Assembly: GCA_023412175.1 (NCBI GenBank)
Contig: JAEYOB010000484.1
Location: 1-9,226, forward strand
DNA length: 9,226 bases
Direction of reading: 5' to 3'
From: Pseudomonadota bacterium
GTDB taxonomy: Bacteria > Pseudomonadota > Alphaproteobacteria > Azospirillales > Azospirillaceae
Shown: piece by piece, positions 1 through 5,505 of the stretch
Position numbering within the stretch: the stretch's first letter is position 1
Layout: the number at the start of each line of letters is the position of its first letter
Translations under genes and position numbers: made by a program
The notes under the pieces: generated by a model
The model's database searches: none
Told to the model about the DNA's origin: nothing
Seen by the model: only the letters and a program-made list of their open reading frames with translations

Positions 1-519
1 CCGGGCCTGAACATGAACGGCACCGACTTCATCCCGCTGCTGCTGCGCAGCCTGCCCAAGCGCCGGCTCGTCGTCTACGGCACCGCCACGCCGTGGCTGG
101 ACCGCGCCCGCATCCATCTGGAAGAGACCACGCCGCACGCCATCGCCGACATGCTGCACGGGTTCCACCCGACCGAACGCTACCTGGAGAGCGCGCGCCG
201 CCACCGGCCGGACATCGTCCTGCTGGCCATGGGCATGCCGCGCCAGGAGGAGGTCGCAGTGCAGCTCCGGCAGGAGCTGGACCATCCGGTCCTGATCATC
301 AACGGGGGAGCGATCGTCGATTTCATGGCCCGGAGGTTCGAGCGCGCCCCGGCCGCCGTTCAGCGCCTCGGGCTCGAATGGGCGTACCGCATGGCACAGG
401 AGCCGCGCCGCCTCTACCGCCGCTACATCCACGGCGGCTTCCGCTTTGCTCGCAACGTCATGCTGCTGCGTCGCGCCGCCAGCGCCCGCTCGACCGGCGC
501 CCAAGCACAAGGAGTTTAA
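1..519 (+). CDS. WecG/TagA/CpsF-family glycosyltransferase, 5'-truncated by window edge
   Basis: C-terminal 172 residues of a glycosyltransferase (family GT26 type) that normally adds a sugar to a lipid-linked oligosaccharide at the cytoplasmic face of the membrane during EPS, capsule or teichoic acid synthesis. The frame is open from base 1, so the ATG at 13 is internal. Family proteins are usually about 240-260 residues, so roughly the first third is outside the window. Visible signatures are the N-G-T-D-F segment near the left edge, the core motif LLAMGMPRQEE at about bases 220-252, the GGAIVDFMAR segment at about 304-333, and the typical C-terminal stretch RAPAAVQRLGLEWAYRMAQE followed by a basic tail (EPRRLYRRYI). 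This tail is characteristic of the family and associates with membrane. The gene ends three bases before the next start codon, and its last codons carry that gene's Shine-Dalgarno, so the two are surely one operon. GumM of the xanthan pathway is in the same family, but the sugar specificity cannot be read here. Confidence 0.93.
   Translation, partial: PGLNMNGTDFIPLLLRSLPKRRLVVYGTATPWLDRARIHLEETTPHAIADMLHGFHPTERYLESARRHRPDIVLLAMGMPRQEEVAVQLRQELDHPVLIINGGAIVDFMARRFERAPAAVQRLGLEWAYRMAQEPRRLYRRYIHGGFRFARNVMLLRRAASARSTGAQAQGV
509..514 (+). promoter_or_regulatory. Shine-Dalgarno AAGGAG deciding the TTG start at 523
   Basis: AAGGAG lies inside the last codons of the upstream glycosyltransferase, eight bases before TTG at 523. 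No comparable site precedes the next in-frame ATG at 592. This supports the non-ATG start and suggests translational coupling of the two genes. Confidence 0.8.
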
Positions 520-522
520 GCA

Positions 523-2895
523 TTGGAACAGCTTCCTTCTCCCCACCGCGGCGGTCTGCCCCAGGGGCAGGCGGCTTGGCCCGCAGCGCCGATGCCCTAC
601 CAGCCGGGCGCCTATGACCAGCCGCCGCCGGCGGCGGGGCCCGACCTGCGCTTCATCGGCCGGGTGCTTGCCGGGCGCAAGTGGATGATCCTCGGCATCA
701 TGACGGCGGTGACGGCGCTGACGGCCTTCGGGGTCTCGACCCTGTCGGACAACTACACGTCCGAGGCGCTGCTGCTGGTGGACAGCCGGCAGGTGCGCAT
801 CGTGCGCGAGACCGAGCAGGTGGTCGGCGCCATGCCGGCCGAGGACGCGGCGATCCTCTCCGAGATCGAGATCCTGAAGTCGGACCACATCCTGAAGACC
901 GTGGTCGCCGACCTCGACCTGATGAACAACCCCGAGTTCAACCAGCCCGCCAACCAGGCGGACGGCGGCGAACCGCTCGCCGCGCAGGCCCTGGCCTTCG
1001 TCCAGGGCAAGGCCGACGCCTTTTGGGGCGACAACCCGCCCGAGGCGGTGAAGTCGGTGCTGGGCGCGGCCGGCGGCTACGTCGCGACGCTGACCGCCCG
1101 CGAGCAGGCCGCGCAGGAGCCCGCCGGCAACCCCGACCGCATCCTGGAGCGCCTGCACCGCAAGCTGGAGGTCGGCATCGTCGGCCGGTCGCGCGTCATC
1201 CGCGTCGCCTACACGGCGAAGAACCCGGAGGTCTCGGCGGCGGTCGTCAACGACCTCGTCAAGCGCTACATGGAAACCCGCCAGCAGATGGACCGCGAGC
1301 TGGCGACCGGCGCCATCGCCTGGCTGGACGAGCGCATCGCCAAGCTGCGCAAGGAGGTCGCCGACGCCGAGACCGAAGCCGAACAGTTCCGCTTCAAGTC
1401 CGGCCTGCTGAAGGGCGCCACCGGCCCGCTGGCCGTCGCCTCGCTGGAGCAGACGCGCCTGCGCCTCGCCGAAGCCGAGGCGAACCGCGCCCGCGCCGTG
1501 GCACAGGCCGACGCGCTGGAGCGCTACACCCGCTCGGGCAACTGGAACGCCATCGGCGGTTCGCTGGTGTCGCCGGTCGTCTCGCAGCTGCGCGCCACCG
1601 TCGCCACGCTGCAGACCGAGATGGCGCAGCTCTCCAAGCAGTACGGCCCGAAGCACCCGCGGGTGATCGAGCTGCAGGCCCGCCTGTCCGAGGCGACCGG
1701 CGCCATGCAGAACGAGATCCGGCGCGAGATCAGCGGCGTCCGCGAAGCCGCCAACGTCGCCGTCGAGCAGGAGAAGGCCCTGCGCGAGATGATCGACAAG
1801 ATGGAGGGCAAGTACGCCGGCAGCCTCAGCGACGAGGGCGTCAGGCTGCGCGGGCTGGAAGCCAACGCGACCGCCAAGCGCCAGCTCCTGGAACAGCTGA
1901 TGGGCCGCCTGGAAGAGGTGAAGGCGCAGCAGGACAACCGCGCCTTCCCGGCCGGCGTCAAGCTGGTGTCGCAGGCCCAGGTGCCGCACGAGCCGTCGGG
2001 CCCGATGCGTCCCCTGCTGATCGTCGCCGGCTTCTTCGCCTCGATCCTGCTGGCCCTGGTCGCGGTCTTCGCCCTGGAGCTGATGCAGCGCCGCGTGCAC
2101 ACCCCGGAGGTGCTCCGCCGCATCCTCGGCGCCGCGGCCATCCACATCGTGCCGCACCACCCCGTCAAGAAGAAGAGCGCGCGCCTCTACGAGGTGTTCC
2201 AGCGCCATCCGTTCTCGCTGTTCAGCGAGTCCCTGCGCGCCCTGTTCCGCAACCATCTGGCGGACCTCGGCCCGGTCGGCTCCATCGCGGTGGCCTCGGC
2301 CCGCCCGCAGGACGGCAAGACCTCGATGAGCCTCGCCATCGCCCAGGTGGCCAGCCAGGCCGGCCGCCGCGTGGTGGTGGTGGACACCGACTTCCGCCGC
2401 TCGCGCATCGACCACCTGTTCGACATGGGCAGCAAGGCGGGCCTGTCCGACTGGATCGCCGGCAACGTCGCCCTGGACGAGATCATCCACCACTCGCCCG
2501 ACGTACCGTTCGCCCTCGTCCCGGCCGGCAAGCTGATGTCCAGCACACTCGACCGCTTCAACGTGGACTGCGTGGTCGAGCTGATGGCCGGCCTCAGCCC
2601 CCACTTCGACCTGGTGGTCTTCGACACGGCGCCGGTGCTGGCGGTGTCGGACGCGCGGGTGGTGTGCGCGGCGGCGTCGAAGGTGATGTTCGTCACCCGC
2701 TGGGGCCACACCACGGCGAGCGACCTGCAGGGCGTCGCCGACATGGGGCCGATCGACTACGACAAGTTCGTCTGCGTGCTGACCGACGTGAACCTGAAGA
2801 AGGCGGCGCAGAGCGGCTACGCGGCCCCGTACCGCAACTACGAGGCCACCAAGAAGTACTACGGCGAGCCGACGCGCCTGCGCGCCGTCCGCTGA
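523..2895 (+). CDS. Wzc-type polysaccharide co-polymerase with fused BY-kinase domain
   Basis: A 790-residue inner-membrane protein that, by family, controls polymerisation and export of EPS or capsule through cycles of tyrosine autophosphorylation. Order: a proline-rich cytoplasmic tail (about 1-50); transmembrane helix 1 (about 54-74); a Wzz domain; a long periplasmic, charged, coiled-coil-like region (about 265-490); transmembrane helix 2 (about 498-518) after a P-x-x-P-x-x-P-like segment; then the cytoplasmic kinase. The kinase shows Walker A SARPQDGKTS (592-601, K599), Walker A' VVVVDTDFRR (617-626; D621, D623, R625) and Walker B LVVFDTAP (697-704, D701). The C-terminus has a tyrosine cluster at Y766, Y770, Y773, Y779 and Y780. 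All catalytic elements are present, so the kinase is probably active. It is longer than E. coli Wzc (about 720) because of the N-terminal tail and an insertion at about 135-205. The start is TTG, chosen for its Shine-Dalgarno. A terminator follows 12 bases after the stop. Confidence 0.95.
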   Translation: MEQLPSPHRGGLPQGQAAWPAAPMPYQPGAYDQPPPAAGPDLRFIGRVLAGRKWMILGIMTAVTALTAFGVSTLSDNYTSEALLLVDSRQVRIVRETEQVVGAMPAEDAAILSEIEILKSDHILKTVVADLDLMNNPEFNQPANQADGGEPLAAQALAFVQGKADAFWGDNPPEAVKSVLGAAGGYVATLTAREQAAQEPAGNPDRILERLHRKLEVGIVGRSRVIRVAYTAKNPEVSAAVVNDLVKRYMETRQQMDRELATGAIAWLDERIAKLRKEVADAETEAEQFRFKSGLLKGATGPLAVASLEQTRLRLAEAEANRARAVAQADALERYTRSGNWNAIGGSLVSPVVSQLRATVATLQTEMAQLSKQYGPKHPRVIELQARLSEATGAMQNEIRREISGVREAANVAVEQEKALREMIDKMEGKYAGSLSDEGVRLRGLEANATAKRQLLEQLMGRLEEVKAQQDNRAFPAGVKLVSQAQVPHEPSGPMRPLLIVAGFFASILLALVAVFALELMQRRVHTPEVLRRILGAAAIHIVPHHPVKKKSARLYEVFQRHPFSLFSESLRALFRNHLADLGPVGSIAVASARPQDGKTSMSLAIAQVASQAGRRVVVVDTDFRRSRIDHLFDMGSKAGLSDWIAGNVALDEIIHHSPDVPFALVPAGKLMSSTLDRFNVDCVVELMAGLSPHFDLVVFDTAPVLAVSDARVVCAAASKVMFVTRWGHTTASDLQGVADMGPIDYDKFVCVLTDVNLKKAAQSGYAAPYRNYEATKKYYGEPTRLRAVR

Positions 2896-2907
2896 CCGTG
2901 GAGAACC

Positions 2908-2943
2908 GCCGGCGGCAGGCCTTCCCCTGCCGTCGGCTTTTTT
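2908..2943 (+). terminator. Rho-independent terminator after the wzc-type gene
   Basis: A 12-bp stem has its left arm at 2908-2919 (GCCGGCGGCAGG) and its right arm at 2926-2937 (CCTGCCGTCGGC), with one G-U wobble and a 6-base loop. Six T residues follow at 2938-2943. It sits directly between the co-polymerase gene and the GH10 gene. Confidence 0.92.
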
Positions 2944-2977
2944 GTTTTGCCGAAGCCTCTTCTGCTGGAGATTGCCG

Positions 2978-4207
2978 ATGGACACCTCCTTCAGCCGCCG
3001 CGACCTGCTGGGAGCCCTGGCGGGCGTGCTGTGGACGGCCGGGTGCGCCCAGGCCTTCGACGGCGCCTCGCTGCAGCCGGCGCTGATTCCGGTCGCCGGG
3101 CCGGGGCCGACGCTGCGCGACGTCTGCCGCGCCCGCGGCATCCGCCACGGCGCCGCCCGCGACCACGTCGTCATGCCGGACGACGCGGAACTCGACCGGC
3201 TGATGGCGCAGGAATGCGACCTCGTGGTGCCCGAGAACGGCGGCAAGTGGTCACTGCTCCAGCCGCAGGAGGGTCACTGGGACTGGCGCCGCTTCGACCG
3301 CAGCGTCGAGGACGCCCGGCGCTTCGGCGCCGCGCCGGTGTGGCACTGCATGCTGTGGCAGCACATGGGCATGCCCGATTACATGAAGCTGCCCATCGAC
3401 CGCATGCCGGAACTGCGCATCGGCGAGGCCGCCTATTTCTCGCCGCAGGGCACGCTGGCGGCGGAGAACCAGTGGCAACGCTTCACCGATTACGCCGCGG
3501 CGGTCCGCAAGCGTTACGGCGACGCGTTCTGGCGCGTCGACGTCGCCAACGAGGTGTTCTTCTGGGAGACCGACGCCTCGCACCCCCACGAGCAGGACGC
3601 GCACGGCTTCCGCAAGGGCATGAGGTGGGTGGCGGCCGGCGGGGCGAAGGGGCCGGACTGGCTCGACCCGTTCTTCCATCACGCGCGGCAGACCTTCCCC
3701 TCGGCCAAGCTGGTCATCAACGACTTCGGCATCGAGCTGGCCGAGGGCTGGCAGCAACGCAAGCGCGCCTACCTGCTGCGCTGGCTGACCGACGCGGTGA
3801 AGCGCGGCGTCCCCATCGACGGGCTCGGGCTGCAAAGCCACCTGTTCGCCGGCAAGCCCTACGACCGCGACGGCATGCGTACGTTCCTGCGCGCGGTGGA
3901 CAAGCTGGGCATCCCCGTCCACGTGACCGAGCTGGACGTGGACGAGCGGTTCCTGCCCCGCCACTGGAGCCGCGCGGAGAAGGACCGCGCCATCGCCTGG
4001 ACGGCGCAGGAATACCTGCGCGACGTGGCGACCCACGCGAACCTCGTCGAGGTGACGTGGTGGCACCTGCGCTCGGACCTGAACTGGATTTCGCTGGAAC
4101 GCCCTGGACTCAACCCGCACCCGTCGCCGTTCGACGCACAGTCGCAGCCGCTGCCGCTATACCACGCCGCCGCCCGTGCGCTGGAAGGCGCCGCTCGCCG
4201 GGCGTGA
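2978..4207 (+). CDS. Glycoside hydrolase family 10 (endo-beta-1,4-xylanase-like), Tat signal peptide
   Basis: A 409-residue secreted or periplasmic retaining glycosidase. The start is ATG 2978, with GGAG at 2967-2970. The same frame stays open upstream to a TTG at 2942, but that lies inside the terminator T-run. The N-terminus SFSRRDLLGALAGVLWTAGC carries a twin-arginine motif (SRRDLL) and a hydrophobic stretch, so export by Tat is likely. Cleavage may fall after AQA. A lipobox is poor because T, not L/V/I, sits at -3 of the cysteine. GH10 marks in order: PENGGKW (substrate-binding region), VWHCMLW, VANEVF with the acid/base E192, NDFGIE, LQSHL, and VTELDVD with the nucleophile E318, then WWHLRSD near the end. 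It is single-domain, with no CBM. GH10 enzymes cut xylan, and some act on other beta-1,4-glycans. Next to EPS genes it could process self-made polymer; that role is inference. No promoter is evident in the 34 bases between the terminator and the start. Confidence 0.92.
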   Translation: MDTSFSRRDLLGALAGVLWTAGCAQAFDGASLQPALIPVAGPGPTLRDVCRARGIRHGAARDHVVMPDDAELDRLMAQECDLVVPENGGKWSLLQPQEGHWDWRRFDRSVEDARRFGAAPVWHCMLWQHMGMPDYMKLPIDRMPELRIGEAAYFSPQGTLAAENQWQRFTDYAAAVRKRYGDAFWRVDVANEVFFWETDASHPHEQDAHGFRKGMRWVAAGGAKGPDWLDPFFHHARQTFPSAKLVINDFGIELAEGWQQRKRAYLLRWLTDAVKRGVPIDGLGLQSHLFAGKPYDRDGMRTFLRAVDKLGIPVHVTELDVDERFLPRHWSRAEKDRAIAWTAQEYLRDVATHANLVEVTWWHLRSDLNWISLERPGLNPHPSPFDAQSQPLPLYHAAARALEGAARRA

Positions 4208-4218
4208 AGGAAGTAGTC

Positions 4219-4252
4219 CGGGCGAAACGGATACCAATCCCGATTTCGCCCG
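4219..4252 (+). repeat. Imperfect hairpin after the GH10 gene
   Basis: A perfect 9-bp inverted repeat, CGGGCGAAA at 4219-4227 and TTTCGCCCG at 4244-4252, encloses a second 4-bp stem, GGAT 4229-4232 with ATCC 4237-4240, and a 4-base loop. It lies 11 bases after the GH10 stop. No T-run follows, so it is not a classical intrinsic terminator. It may stabilise the mRNA 3' end, or be a dispersed intergenic palindrome. Confidence 0.6.
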
Positions 4253-4296
4253 AACGCCTCCCCGCAAGAGGGCCGTAAAGCGCCGCGGCAGCACCC

Positions 4297-4302
4297 TATA
4301 AT
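4297..4302 (+). promoter_or_regulatory. Candidate -10 box TATAAT for the methyltransferase gene
   Basis: A perfect TATAAT stands out in GC-rich surroundings, 38 bases before the GTG start at 4341. Hexamers at 16-18 bp upstream spacing (around 4273-4280, such as CGTAAA) match TTGACA poorly, and there is no extended -10 TG. If real, the promoter is weak or activator-dependent. Confidence 0.45.
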
Positions 4303-4340
4303 AAGAACGGTTCGCAGTATTTGCACGAGAGAGGTCGGAC

Positions 4341-5261
4341 GTGATCACCCAGAGTGGCCATCATCTTGTCGAACGCTACAAGAAGAAGTTCGGTCTTTCC
4401 CCGACGCATCCGCTGAACGAGCAGATGGTGCTGGGCCATTGGGACTTGGAACGCCGTCTGGCCGGCGAGCTGCTGGCCTCCAGCCCGGAAAACCGCTGGG
4501 ACGTCTTCGAGCGCTGCTACACGACGCTGTACAGCGAGTGCCCGTGGCTGAACGACGGCGTCGATACCTCGGACTACGACGACGACCTGGATTTCAGCCA
4601 CTTCCTGAAGCTGCTGGACGGCGTGAAGGACGTGTACGAGATCGGTTCGGGCAAGGCGCGCCTGCTGAGCTACCTGGCGCGGTACGGCTTCCGCTGCGTG
4701 GCGACCGAGATCACCCGCGAGCGCGGCCAGCGCTACGTCGACCCCCGTGCGGCCGTGCAGTGGCGCACCACCGACGGCATCAACCTGACCCGCTTCGAGC
4801 AGCCGTCCAGCTTCGACGCGGTGATCTCCACGCACGTCATCGAGCACATGCACCCCGACGACGTCGCCCCCCACCTGGAGAACGTGCACGCGCTGCTGCG
4901 CCCGCAGGGCCGCTACGTCTTCAACATGCCGCACAAGTTCGCCGGCCCCATGGACCTCTCCGAAGTGTTCGGCCTGTACGAGGCTGTGTGCATGCACCTG
5001 CGCGAGTACACCTGGAGCGAAACGGCCGCCGCCTGCCGCAAGGCCGGCTTCACCCGGCTGGAAGCGGTCTACGTGGCGCCGCGCAGCCTGCGCCGCCGCC
5101 TGCCGGTCAGGAGCTTCTCCGGGCGCGGCTACCTCGCTTACGTGCAGGCCGTCGAAGCCCTGCTGGGTGCCCTGCCGGTCAACTTCAGGCACACCGTCGC
5201 CAAGCGCGGCGCCGCCTTCCTGTTCCGCCCCGAAGTCTTCATGGTCGCCCACAAGGATTGA
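4341..5261 (+). CDS. Class I SAM-dependent methyltransferase
   Basis: A 306-residue cytoplasmic protein with no signal peptide or membrane segment. The GTG start at 4341 is preceded by GAGAGG at 4329-4334. The next in-frame ATG, at 4425, would remove a basic N-terminal segment (HLVERYKKKFG). The Rossmann-type SAM-binding motif I is YEIGSGKARLLSYL, with the E-x-G-x-G core at residues 100-104. The strand after it ends in the acidic E of VATEIT. The later motif VISTHVIEHM (161-170) and LLRPQGRYVFNMPH match the Methyltransf_11/23 pattern. Residues 1-95 and about 215-306 are not recognised and probably set the acceptor. Its position between two glycosidases in an EPS region suggests methylation of a sugar, or of a lipid-linked or nucleotide sugar intermediate, but the acceptor cannot be read from the sequence. 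It probably has its own promoter and ends in a strong terminator, so it may be monocistronic. Confidence 0.88.
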   Translation: MITQSGHHLVERYKKKFGLSPTHPLNEQMVLGHWDLERRLAGELLASSPENRWDVFERCYTTLYSECPWLNDGVDTSDYDDDLDFSHFLKLLDGVKDVYEIGSGKARLLSYLARYGFRCVATEITRERGQRYVDPRAAVQWRTTDGINLTRFEQPSSFDAVISTHVIEHMHPDDVAPHLENVHALLRPQGRYVFNMPHKFAGPMDLSEVFGLYEAVCMHLREYTWSETAAACRKAGFTRLEAVYVAPRSLRRRLPVRSFSGRGYLAYVQAVEALLGALPVNFRHTVAKRGAAFLFRPEVFMVAHKD

Positions 5262-5300
5262 TCCCGGAGTTGGTCCAGGGGGCCGCCATGGGACGCCAAG

Positions 5301-5334
5301 CCGGCCGGACGCCATCCCGTCCGGCCGGTTTTTT
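5301..5334 (+). terminator. Rho-independent terminator after the methyltransferase gene
   Basis: A perfect 11-bp stem, CCGGCCGGACG (5301-5311) with CGTCCGGCCGG (5318-5328), has a 6-base loop and is followed by six T residues (5329-5334). It isolates the downstream GH5 gene as a separate transcription unit. Confidence 0.95.
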
Positions 5335-5352
5335 GCGTGGCTGCAAGTCCAC

Positions 5353-5410
5353 GCTGTGGCAGATTTGTCGCTGGAAAGCTCTGGCGGTACAGTCCCCTTT
5401 TTACCACAGC
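5353..5410. repeat. Spaced inverted repeat upstream of the GH5 gene
   Basis: GCTGTGG at 5353-5359 and CCACAGC at 5404-5410 are perfect 7-bp inverted copies separated by 44 bases, in the AT-richer leader between the terminator and the candidate promoter. This could be a pair of operator half-sites or chance. Confidence 0.3.
5357..5372 (+). promoter_or_regulatory. Candidate sigma-54 promoter core upstream of the GH5 gene
   Basis: TGGCAGATTTGTCGCT keeps the invariant GG (5358-5359), 10-base spacing and GC (5370-5371) of the -24/-12 class. It matches TGGCA exactly but departs from CACG and TTGC at three positions. Transcription would begin near 5383, giving a leader of about 120 bases. No activator site was identified. 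Confidence 0.3.
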
Positions 5411-5416
5411 CCGCGA

Positions 5417-5445
5417 TTGCATTTTCCTAAAATTTGAAATAAACT
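5417..5445 (+). promoter_or_regulatory. Candidate sigma-70-type promoter upstream of the GH5 gene
   Basis: TTGCAT (5417-5422) and TAAACT (5440-5445) are separated by exactly 17 bases, inside the most AT-rich stretch of the window (about 5413-5452). Transcription would start near 5452, about 54 bases before the ATG at 5506. Confidence 0.45.
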
Positions 5446-5505
5446 GTTAACCACATCGGCCCAGTCTGCCCCTCACCAATCAACAGGAAAAAGGGGCACG
5501 GACCC

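Noticed and set aside
592..594. ATG 592 as the start of the wzc-type gene
   Set aside because: It has no Shine-Dalgarno, while TTG 523 has AAGGAG at eight bases and fits the tight spacing to the upstream stop.
2942..2977. A longer GH10 start at TTG 2942
   Set aside because: It lies within the terminator T-run, has no ribosome-binding site and would put 12 extra residues before the Tat motif. ATG 2978 has GGAG at good spacing.
681..3086. An 801-residue plus-strand open frame overlapping the wzc-type gene
   Set aside because: The translation is Arg/Gly/Ala/Pro-rich with no domain, while the overlapping frame has complete Wzc and BY-kinase motifs.
2947..4278. A 443-residue open frame overlapping the GH10 gene in another frame
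   Set aside because: It is an Arg/Ala/Gly-rich shadow with no recognisable motif; the GH10 frame holds both catalytic glutamates.
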